A stretch of DNA of 56,942 nt from CAYQCE01 sp964415885 (GTDB lineage Bacteria > Zixibacteria > MSB-5A5 > JAABVY01 > JAHJOQ01): the NCBI GenBank assembly GCA_964415885.1, contig CAYQCE010000020.1, positions 1 to 56,942 of the forward strand. The letters run 5' to 3'. Of the stretch, positions 32,314 to 39,118 are shown piece after piece. Positions within the stretch are counted from its first letter, which is position 1, and each line of letters opens with the position of its first letter. The notes beneath the pieces were generated by a model. That model saw nothing but the letters and a program-made list of their open reading frames with translations, made no database searches and was not told where the DNA came from. The position numbers and the translations under genes were made by a program.

Positions 32314-33026
32314 AACTTGACGATGTCGACCATATCGCGGACGGCCTTCTCCAGACCCGTTATTAACGCTCGAGCGAAGATATTGTGCCCGATAATGAAC
32401 TCCGGTATTTTGATCGACTGGAGGATCGGCAACACGTTCACATAATCGAGACCGCCCGCAATACGAGTTTCGAGCTCCTGTTTCTGTGCAACTTCGAACG
32501 CCTTGGCGAGCTTGGTGAGTTCTATCTTCTGTTCCTCCAGATTCGACGAAGCGGTGTAGTTGTGAGCGAAGAACTCGACACCGTTGAGACCGGCCTTGGC
32601 GGCTGGCTTGATGAAGTCCGGGTCGGGATCGATTAGCGCATATACACGGCATCCGGCTGCGGACAGTTGATTTGCGATCGCGCCGACTTCATCTGCCTGA
32701 CCGCGAAGATCCAATCCCTGCTCCGTAGCAAGCTCACCGGCGTGTTCGGGAAGAAGCGTGACCTCCGGAGGTTTGACCTCGAGTGCTCGCTCGATCATCT
32801 CCGGGCTCGGCGCGATATGCAGGTTCAGCGAGGTTTTGACTGTCTCTCGCAATATGTAAAGATCGCGGTCGCGAATGTGTTTCTTGTCCATTCTGAGGTG
32901 TATAGAGATGCCGTCTGCGCCCGCAAATTCCGCGATGATAGCTGCTGCCACGGGGTCCGGCTGGCGCTCCTTGCGGGATTCACGAATTGCGGCAGCAGTA
33001 TCCACACTGACGGTCAGTTTGCGCAT
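32307..33026 (-). CDS. pdxJ: Pyridoxine 5'-phosphate synthase
   Basis: The final step of DXP-dependent vitamin B6 synthesis, condensing 1-deoxyxylulose 5-phosphate with 3-amino-1-hydroxyacetone 1-phosphate. The 239-residue protein has the family core: KLTVSVDTAAAIRESRK, GADGISIHLRMDKKHIRDRDL, LNLHIAPSPEM, VTLLPEH, AKAGLNGVEFFAHNYT and EFIIGHNIFARALITGLEKAV. The ATG at 33026 is the family start; an upstream in-frame ATG at 33071 would add 15 unrelated residues. It is last in the leftward operon that begins with yggS, and overlaps the end of the convergent M16 gene. Confidence 0.95.
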   Translation of the reverse strand: MRKLTVSVDTAAAIRESRKERQPDPVAAAIIAEFAGADGISIHLRMDKKHIRDRDLYILRETVKTSLNLHIAPSPEMIERALEVKPPEVTLLPEHAGELATEQGLDLRGQADEVGAIANQLSAAGCRVYALIDPDPDFIKPAAKAGLNGVEFFAHNYTASSNLEEQKIELTKLAKAFEVAQKQELETRIAGGLDYVNVLPILQSIKIPEFIIGHNIFARALITGLEKAVRDMVDIVKFY

Positions 33027-33106
33027 TTTTAATTCAGTTCCTTTCGTTCTTTGATTCCCCAATAAAAACACAAGTAATCATCCCCTCAACAACAACATGA
33101 ATGTTC

Positions 33107-34072
33107 TTACGCTGTTTCGCGCAACAAAGATTCAACGTCGGCTATGTCCGGCGGAAGATCAGATTCGAACGTCATATCGAGGGCGGTCTTAGGGTGTTTG
33201 AATGACAATCGATAGGCATGCAGTGCCTGTCGTGGGAGAAGCCGGAGGATTTCCATTCCGATTCTTCGGTATTGGTCGAATATTCCACCCAGTGCGGTCT
33301 CTCTGCCGCCGTAGTCGGCGTCTCCGATCACGGGGTGCCCGACGTGCGTAAGGTGCACGCGAATTTGATGTGTCCGGCCGGTTTTGAGCTTCAGTTTCAG
33401 CTTGTCGGCGAAAGAGAACCTCTCGAGAATCTCATATTCGGTGACTGCCCCCCGCGAATTGTGCTCAGTGACTGTCATCTTTTTTCGATCCTTACGAGAT
33501 CGACCAATCGGTGCATCGATCCTGCCGGAATCCTCCGCCATATGCCCCCATACGAATGCGAGGTAGTGTCGCTTGATTCTACGTTCCTTCATCTCATCTG
33601 CGAGGAAATTGAGCGCCTGCTCGCTCTTGGCGACCACGAGAAGCCCCGAGGTCTCCATGTCGAGTCGGTGTACGAGTCCCGGTCGCAACTGGCCGGAGAT
33701 ACCCTTGAAGTCCTTGACGTGATGCAGGAGCGCGTTCACCATAGTGCCGGTGAAATGTCCCGGAGCCGGATGGACGACCATTCCCGCCGGTTTGTCGATG
33801 ACGATTATCTCGTCGTCCTCGAAGGCTACGTTTAACGCTATGTCCTCCGCGATGAGCCTGAATTCCCTCGGCTCGGGAACCAGTACTTCGATTTCATCTC
33901 CCACTCTGGGGCGATAGGAGCCACGTACTTCGGTGTCATTGACCGTGATATCTCCGGAGGCGATGAGCTTCTGGACCCGTGAGCGGGATATATTCCCGAT
34001 TTCCCGCTGGACATATTGGTCGAGACGAAGGTTGTCGTCGTTATCTTCTACCGTGAACGTGTATTCCTGCAC
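33107..34072 (-). CDS. rluD: RluA/RluD family 23S rRNA pseudouridine synthase
   Basis: A 321-residue enzyme that isomerises uridines in large-subunit rRNA. It has an N-terminal S4 RNA-binding domain (LDQYVQREIGNISRSRVQKLIASGDITVN) and a synthase domain with the catalytic aspartate in PGLVHRLDMETSGLLVVAK, plus KTGRTHQIRVHLTHVGHPVIGDADYGG near residue 235. RluD is the commonest S4-bearing member in this lspA-linked position, but RluA or RluC specificity cannot be excluded. It follows lspA, a conserved neighbour in many bacteria. Confidence 0.93.
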   Translation of the reverse strand: MQEYTFTVEDNDDNLRLDQYVQREIGNISRSRVQKLIASGDITVNDTEVRGSYRPRVGDEIEVLVPEPREFRLIAEDIALNVAFEDDEIIVIDKPAGMVVHPAPGHFTGTMVNALLHHVKDFKGISGQLRPGLVHRLDMETSGLLVVAKSEQALNFLADEMKERRIKRHYLAFVWGHMAEDSGRIDAPIGRSRKDRKKMTVTEHNSRGAVTEYEILERFSFADKLKLKLKTGRTHQIRVHLTHVGHPVIGDADYGGRETALGGIFDQYRRIGMEILRLLPRQALHAYRLSFKHPKTALDMTFESDLPPDIADVESLLRETA

Positions 34073-34149
34073 TGATTCTCCTCTCGCTATGAGAAGCTAA
34101 TCGGAGAGAGTTGAGATGTCAAAGATGAAACACTGGATTGACTGCGTGA

Positions 34150-34719
34150 TCAGCCTTTTTTTGGTCCCGCTTCACGACTTACGGTTTCGGACCTGGCGAA
34201 GAGTATGTTCAAAATCACGATCATGATTCCGACTGTGATGGCTATATCGGCGATGTTGAATACCGGCCAACGCTCCATTTGCATCCCGAGCATATCTATG
34301 TCCGGGATGTTCACATCGAGGAAATCCACCACCGACCCGAAGCGAAACCGATCGATAAGGTTCCCGATCGTCCCGCCGATCATTGCGGCGATGGAGATGT
34401 CGACAGCGGGCCGCTCTCCGAGACTTCGATAGAGTATGAAGACCACGAACGCTATTACCAGAAGCGAGACAATGATGTACAGCATGTTCGAGCCTATCGA
34501 TGTTCCGAATGCCCCGCCCTGGTTCTGCACGAACGTGAATTTGAGCGTTTCTCCCCAGACCGGAATCGACTGACCGGGCTCCATCGTGTTCACTACGACC
34601 TGTTTTGTCGTTTGATCACCTATGATAAGCAATGCCAGGACGGCGAACAGTAGAAGGAGATATCGGGAGCGCGCGGATTTCACAGCCTGCGCACGCGGAT
34701 TCGAGAGGCCCCCGTTCAT
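34150..34719 (-). CDS. lspA: Lipoprotein signal peptidase II
   Basis: An inner-membrane aspartyl protease that removes signal peptides from prolipoproteins. The 189-residue protein has four membrane segments, the QNQGGAFG motif (N-x-G-x-A-F/W) and catalytic aspartates in GNLIDRFRFGSVVDF and FNIADIAITVG. The start is ATG at 34719, which shares one base with the stop of the DksA/TraR gene (TGATG). The window encodes several substrates (lipoproteins at 6383, 6964, 13933, 23015 and 52867). Confidence 0.95.
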   Translation of the reverse strand: MNGGLSNPRAQAVKSARSRYLLLLFAVLALLIIGDQTTKQVVVNTMEPGQSIPVWGETLKFTFVQNQGGAFGTSIGSNMLYIIVSLLVIAFVVFILYRSLGERPAVDISIAAMIGGTIGNLIDRFRFGSVVDFLDVNIPDIDMLGMQMERWPVFNIADIAITVGIMIVILNILFARSETVSREAGPKKG

Positions 34720-35099
34720 CAATGGGTCTCGCCGCGCTCTTCGGCCGACTTGCATTCAATACAGAATCTGGCGTGCGGTAGAGCCTTGAGTCGGTCCAGT
34801 GAGATGTTCTGGCCGCACCTGACACATTTGCCGTAGGTCTTGTTGCGGATTCGCCTCAGAGCCTCGTCAATGTGATAGAGGAAGCGTTGCGATTTCGAGG
34901 CAAAGTGGAACGTCTTCTCCCGCTCCATCGCATCGGTTCCCTGATCGGCCATGTGGAACGAGTAAGAGGAGTGGTCCCCGGTTGCCTCCTTGGTGGTCTC
35001 GCCGGCGACCGTCTCTCTGAGAAGCCCCATTTCTCTCAAAACCTCCTTACGTCGCTCGATCAGCAGCTTTTCGAATCTTTTCAGTTCGCGGGTACGCAT
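34719..35099 (-). CDS. DksA/TraR family zinc-finger protein
   Basis: A 126-residue member of the DksA/TraR family, whose members enter the RNA polymerase secondary channel. The N-terminal coiled coil (RELKRFEKLLIERRKEVL) is followed by the C4 zinc finger C-x2-C...C-x2-C (CVRCGQN ... FCIECK). The start at 35099 is selected by GGAGGT 5 bases upstream; ATG 35135 and ATG 35111 lie in frame but before it. Proteins of this type next to lspA are widespread, and their role in the operon is unclear. It may be a stress or stringent-response modulator; that is an inference. Confidence 0.88.
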   Translation of the reverse strand: MRTRELKRFEKLLIERRKEVLREMGLLRETVAGETTKEATGDHSSYSFHMADQGTDAMEREKTFHFASKSQRFLYHIDEALRRIRNKTYGKCVRCGQNISLDRLKALPHARFCIECKSAEERGETH

Positions 35100-35160
35100 C
35101 GGTACCTCCATGGTCGAAGTCGATATACTCGACATCGCTCGATGCCGAAATCTATCTGTA

Positions 35161-36048
35161 TCACTGCCCCACGGGAGGCTCGGTCCCGGTATGTTTGCCG
35201 GCCTCCTCGTGATCTATCGTGCTCTCATCCAGCTCTGTAACGACAGCTTCAATCATTCGCGTTAGATATGGTTCAGCTTTCGACGCCGTTGCGATTATAT
35301 CCTGAACGCTCACCGGTCCGAGAGCATCGGGCAACCCCATATCAGTAACGATGGATACTCCGAGCACCTTTGTGCCCTGGTGCCTTGCGACAATGACTTC
35401 CGGTACTGTGGACATCCCGACGACATCGCCACCGATAGTCCGGAGATAGCGGTATTCCGCGGCCGTCTCGAGATTCGGCCCGGTCACGGCGATGTAAACA
35501 CCACGCCGGAGTGTTATTCCGAGTTTGCGCGCTGAGTGCTCTGCCAACTGCCGGAGATCGGTGTCGTAGCAGTTGTACATGTCGGGCCATCGTGGTCCAA
35601 GGGACTCATCATTCGGACCGATCAGAGGCGAACCCCCGAGAAGGTTGATGTGGTCGGTTATCAGCACGAGATCGCCTAGATCGAACTGCGGATTCAACCC
35701 GCCGCACGCATTAGAGACAATCAGTAACTTCATTCCAAGGGCTTTCAAGACTCTGACCGGGTACGATACCTGTTCGAGAGAATAGCCTTCGTATACATGG
35801 AACCGGCCCTGCATCGCGATCACATTCCGACCGCCGAGCCTGCCGAAAAGCAGCTTGCCGTCGTGACTCTCGACAGTCGAAATCGGGAAGTGCCGAATTC
35901 TGTCGTACGGCACAGTCTTCTCGACTTCGATTTTATCGGCGAGCCGACCGAGTCCCGTGCCGAGAATGATCCCGACATCACCCGTCAAATCGGTGACCTT
36001 GCGGATATCAGCTACGCTCTCGGCCATTGTCTGCGCAAGCCTACTCAA
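35161..36048 (-). CDS. punA: Purine-nucleoside phosphorylase
   Basis: Phosphorolysis of purine nucleosides (inosine, guanosine) to base and ribose 1-phosphate. A trimeric-type PNP of about 295 residues. Visible motifs are GIILGTGLGRLAD (phosphate loop), HFPISTVESHDGKLLFGRLGG, MQGRFHVYEGYS, VSNACGGLN, DHINLLGGSPLIGPND, GPNLETAAEYRYLRTIGGDVVGMSTVPEV and the C-terminal VSIVTDMG. The start is uncertain: TTG at 36048 gives MSRLAQTMAESVADIR, and ATG at 36027 is an alternative. The larger frame to 36108 runs into divIVA and is rejected. Confidence 0.9.
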   Translation of the reverse strand: MSRLAQTMAESVADIRKVTDLTGDVGIILGTGLGRLADKIEVEKTVPYDRIRHFPISTVESHDGKLLFGRLGGRNVIAMQGRFHVYEGYSLEQVSYPVRVLKALGMKLLIVSNACGGLNPQFDLGDLVLITDHINLLGGSPLIGPNDESLGPRWPDMYNCYDTDLRQLAEHSARKLGITLRRGVYIAVTGPNLETAAEYRYLRTIGGDVVGMSTVPEVIVARHQGTKVLGVSIVTDMGLPDALGPVSVQDIIATASKAEPYLTRMIEAVVTELDESTIDHEEAGKHTGTEPPVGQ

Positions 36049-36061
36049 TGAAAGCCCCCAT

Positions 36062-36568
36062 TCAGTATTCCTCGGATGCCTCGGATTCACGTGGTTCCGG
36101 GCTGTCATCCTTCGCCACTTCGACGAGCATTTCCTGATGCGTCGAGAGCAACGATCGTAGTTTTATGATATACTCACTCTTCATGCTCCTGAGCCGCTCG
36201 ATATCGCCCTTGAGCGCTGCAACACGTCTCTCGGCTTCTTCAGACTCTTCCGCTGCCTTGAGACGCGCTTCACGCATAATCAGCTCGGCTTCCTTTTCTG
36301 CACTCTTGCGAATCTCGTCCGCCGAGCCCTGTGTCGAGACCATTGTATCCTTGATTGTGCTCTCCATCTTCTTGTAATCCGTAATCTCGTTACGGAGGCT
36401 GCCGATTTCCTTTTCGAGTTGGTCGATATCGACAATAGCCTGCTCGAGGCTGTCGGCTGCGAGCTGAAGAACACCGTCCACCTGCTCTGGATCATAACCC
36501 CGCATCTTCCTGTCGAACTGACAGTTCTTGATTTCGGCCGGGCTGATTGAAAGCTTCTCTTTGTCCAT
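36062..36568 (-). CDS. divIVA: DivIVA-domain coiled-coil protein
   Basis: A 168-residue protein beginning with the DivIVA signature ISPAEIKNCQFDRKMRGYDPEQVDGVLQ, followed by a long coiled coil (residues 40-150, heptads of L/I/A with E, R, K). DivIVA binds curved membranes and organises pole or septum proteins, mainly in Gram-positives. Its presence in a two-membrane bacterium is less usual but known in several phyla (e.g. Deltaproteobacteria, Zixibacteria). It starts 2 bases after the end of yggS, a classical ylmE-like/divIVA pairing, and precedes the nucleoside phosphorylase. Confidence 0.88.
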   Translation of the reverse strand: MDKEKLSISPAEIKNCQFDRKMRGYDPEQVDGVLQLAADSLEQAIVDIDQLEKEIGSLRNEITDYKKMESTIKDTMVSTQGSADEIRKSAEKEAELIMREARLKAAEESEEAERRVAALKGDIERLRSMKSEYIIKLRSLLSTHQEMLVEVAKDDSPEPRESEASEEY

Positions 36569-36569
36569 C

Positions 36570-37277
36570 CTATCCTCTTTGTTCTCTTTCGCCGAATATT
36601 GCCGTTCCGACCCTAATCATATTGCTGCCTTCCTCGATGGCAAGTTTGTAATCGTGCGTCATGCCCATGGAGAGATGCCGGATATCGGTTCCGGGTATGT
36701 TCGCGGCCTGGAGTTCATCATACAACTGCCTGGTCAGCTTGAAACTGTGCCGTATCTGACGGTTATCTCCGGTCAGCGGCCCGATTGTCATTATCCCCAT
36801 CAGTCTGATCTTGTCGAGGTCGGCGATCCGTTTCGCGGTTTCGATAACGCTTTCCGGCTCGAGTCCAAACTTGGTCTCCTCACCGGAAGAATTGACCTGA
36901 AGGAGAATTTCGATCGGTCTGTCCGCCCGCTGATCGATCTCAGCGGCAATCCGGAATGAATCGGCAGACTGAATCATGTCGTAAAGATCGAGAGCCTTGT
37001 TGATCTTGTTTTTCTGGAGATGTCCGATAAGGTGCCACTTGCAGTTAACATCGATTTTCGGTCTCTTTGAAGCCGTTTCCTGGATGCGGCTTTCACCGAT
37101 GTCCGTCAGGCCCGCATCGGCTGCGGCCTGCACTGCCGAGGCTGGAAAGGTCTTGGTGACGGCGACAATTGTGACCGTCTCGCCGGACCTTCCACATCTG
37201 TCCAGGCTCTCTTCGATGTCGCTACGGATTCGTGCGACATTGTCCGCTACGTCGGCGAAATCTTCCATAAAGCTCAT
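36570..37277 (-). CDS. yggS: YggS/PLPBP family pyridoxal-phosphate-binding protein
   Basis: A 235-residue PLP homeostasis protein. PLP lysine lies in TIVAVTKTFPASAVQ (K about 42), and the barrel motifs IGESRIQE, WHLIGHLQKNK, IEILLQVNSSGEETKFG and LRHLSMGMTHDYKLAIEEGSNMIRVGTAIFG are present. It is the first gene of the leftward operon that ends in pdxJ, so PLP synthesis and PLP buffering may be co-expressed. The first ATG (37277) is used; ATG 37268 is also possible because a promoter-like TTGCAT-N17-TATTTT (minus strand) abuts the first ATG. Confidence 0.95.
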   Translation of the reverse strand: MSFMEDFADVADNVARIRSDIEESLDRCGRSGETVTIVAVTKTFPASAVQAAADAGLTDIGESRIQETASKRPKIDVNCKWHLIGHLQKNKINKALDLYDMIQSADSFRIAAEIDQRADRPIEILLQVNSSGEETKFGLEPESVIETAKRIADLDKIRLMGIMTIGPLTGDNRQIRHSFKLTRQLYDELQAANIPGTDIRHLSMGMTHDYKLAIEEGSNMIRVGTAIFGEREQRG

Positions 37278-37331
37278 TAAAATAAGCTGTACGGATTATC
37301 AATGCAACCATTATCGGAGGGATAACGACGG

Positions 37332-38153
37332 CTATTCGGTATCGGCGACCCTATCGAACTCGTCGAAGAGTACTCGGATGTCCTTGATCTCGATTGCCAA
37401 CGGCTTGTCTGTATCGTTGCGGTTCAATTTGAATCCCCAGATCGTGCTGACATCTGATAGCTTCCACATGCCGAGATTCATCCGGAACTCGGTGAAGTTG
37501 TTCGACAAACGTGCCCGGTGCTTCGGATACGTACCCGGCTTTGAGTCGCATCCATCCCATAGAGAGATAAACGTGACTTCGGGACTTCCGCTTACCGCTC
37601 TCGCCTCGAAGACGAGGTGGCGCGCCTTATCTATGTTGTAGCCGGAGCCGTCGCCACAGAGCTGATACTCATCCTCGCGGAGCGTAAGATAAGCCGTGGC
37701 ATCATCGCAGCCGGGGGGAAGATTGAAGACAAGAGAAGTGCTGCCGTGAACTTCGAGAAGCTCATAGCTGAGCGCTTCGTCACCGCATATCTCGATCTGT
37801 CCGAATCGAGTGTAGGGGTAGCGCGGATCTATCGATTCCGGTTCTTGCGGCTTGTATAGCCGAAGGTCGCAGTATGTGGTGTCGGCTTCAGCCCTGACTC
37901 TAATTACGAAATCCCGTGAAACAAAATCCGGATGAGAAATCCCGACCACGCAATCTTCGTAAGCCTCCTCGACATATATCACGACCCTGCCGTCTTTGTC
38001 GCTGAAGAAGTAGTTGTCTCTGCACTCTACATATAGCGCGGCGTCGTTAATGGGATTCTGATCGAAGTCGGTAATGTTCGCGACTATTGTCGTGCCGGAA
38101 GCTGAGGTCGCGCATAGAATTATCGCTGCTATTGCCGTTGAGAATCGAATCAT
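37332..38153 (-). CDS. Secreted protein, CarboxypepD_reg-like plus CBM-like beta-sandwich
   Basis: Not a named family. A 273-residue protein with a signal peptide MIRFSTAIAAIILCATSASG and then a carboxypeptidase regulatory-like domain (NITDFDQNPINDAALYVECRDNYFFSDKDGRVVIYVEEA, residues 22-90). The rest has the look of a galactose-binding-like/CBM11-CIA30 fold (VHGSTSLVFNLPPG, ARHLVFEARAVSGSPEVTFISLWDG, FRMNLGMW, IEIKDIRVLFDEF). The start at 38153 is fixed by GGGAGG; the ATG at 38282 is rejected. A role in carbohydrate binding on the cell surface is only suggested. Confidence 0.7.
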   Translation of the reverse strand: MIRFSTAIAAIILCATSASGTTIVANITDFDQNPINDAALYVECRDNYFFSDKDGRVVIYVEEAYEDCVVGISHPDFVSRDFVIRVRAEADTTYCDLRLYKPQEPESIDPRYPYTRFGQIEICGDEALSYELLEVHGSTSLVFNLPPGCDDATAYLTLREDEYQLCGDGSGYNIDKARHLVFEARAVSGSPEVTFISLWDGCDSKPGTYPKHRARLSNNFTEFRMNLGMWKLSDVSTIWGFKLNRNDTDKPLAIEIKDIRVLFDEFDRVADTE

Positions 38154-38319
38154 AAGCACCTCCCTTAGATCTCGTATCGGACGTGGCCCGGGGATCGAAA
38201 AGCGCTTCGGCGTGATCGGCCGAAAACTGTTCAGGCATTGAGCATCGACGAGCCGCAAAAAGAGTTTGCGCTGCAAATACATGAGGTTTATCTTCGCAGG
38301 TTGTAGACAGAAGGGAGAA

Positions 38320-38877
38320 ATGAGAGTGGGAGATATACCAACAAAGCTGTTTTTAACACGTGGAGTGGGACGTCACACGGAGCAGCTCAACTCATTCGAG
38401 CTGGCGCTGCGGGATGCCTCCATCGCGCAATTCAATCTTGTAACGGTGTCATCGATTTTTCCGCCCAACGCCAGGATAGTCAGCCGTGACCGGGGTCTCA
38501 GCTACCTTCATCCGGGGGAGATCGTACATGCCGTAATGAGCCGTAACTCCACTAACGAGCCGAATCGACTGATTTCGGCGTCGATCGGGGTCGCCATCCC
38601 GCTCGATGGTGAAAAGTTCGGCTATCTCTCGGAGCATCACGGGTTCGGTGTGACCCGCAAGAAGGCCGGAGACTATGCCGAAGACCTTGCGGCCGAGATG
38701 CTTGCGACCACCCTGGGGCTTCCATTCGATATCGACAAGAGCTGGGACGAAAAGAAGGAAGAGTGGAAAATCAAGGGGATCCGTGTTAGAACCCGGAATA
38801 TCACTCAGTCGGCGGAAGGAGATACGTCCGGCCTCTGGACCACCGTCGTTGCGGCGGCGATACTGATAACGGAGTGA
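38320..38877 (+). CDS. Pyruvoyl-dependent arginine decarboxylase
   Basis: Decarboxylates arginine to agmatine, the entry to polyamine synthesis. The 185-residue proenzyme contains the self-cleavage site VTVSSIFPP (S44-S45): cleavage would generate a pyruvoyl group on S45 of the large chain. Other family elements are KLFLTRGVGRHTEQLNSFELALRDA and GDTSGLWTTVVAAAILI. The start at 38320 is chosen for AAGGGAG just upstream; ATG 38266 is in frame but lies in the divergent spacer. No agmatine-using gene is in the window. This enzyme type is typical of archaea, Chlamydiae and some FCB bacteria. Confidence 0.92.
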   Translation: MRVGDIPTKLFLTRGVGRHTEQLNSFELALRDASIAQFNLVTVSSIFPPNARIVSRDRGLSYLHPGEIVHAVMSRNSTNEPNRLISASIGVAIPLDGEKFGYLSEHHGFGVTRKKAGDYAEDLAAEMLATTLGLPFDIDKSWDEKKEEWKIKGIRVRTRNITQSAEGDTSGLWTTVVAAAILITE

Positions 38878-38959
38878 TATTGCTGAGGGAATCTCGGTTT
38901 TGAACTGAAGTGCTTGCGTAATCGTCGAGTTCTTTAGTATATTAGCGATGACATATTGA

Positions 38960-39102
38960 CCGTTGGGGGTGGCGAAACTCTTGTTTTGCCTGAGATCATA
39001 CCCTCAAGACCTGATCCGGGTAATGCCGGCGGAGGGAAACGGAGACGGGGAGTGACCCATCTGCCCGTCAAGCATCCGTCTGAGATCAGGCGGATTTTTT
39101 GT
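38960..39102 (+). promoter_or_regulatory. TPP (THI-box) riboswitch with terminator
   Basis: The aptamer runs from 38960 to 39042. P1 is CCGTT/AACGG. The conserved CTGAGA (38990-38995) and ACCTGATCCGGGTAATGCCGG (39010-39030 region) and GGAGGGAAACGG mark a thiamine pyrophosphate element. A terminator follows: ATCCGTCT / AGGCGGAT (39074-39095) and a run of T. Ligand binding would favour the terminator and switch off the TonB receptor gene whose AGGAGG site is at 39107-39112. The mode is transcriptional attenuation. Confidence 0.93.
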
Positions 39103-39118
39103 TTTCAGGAGGTTCATT

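Noticed and set aside
31657..32652. A 331-codon leftward open frame
   Set aside because: It runs across the end of the M16 gene and pdxJ in the wrong frame; both genes are well supported.
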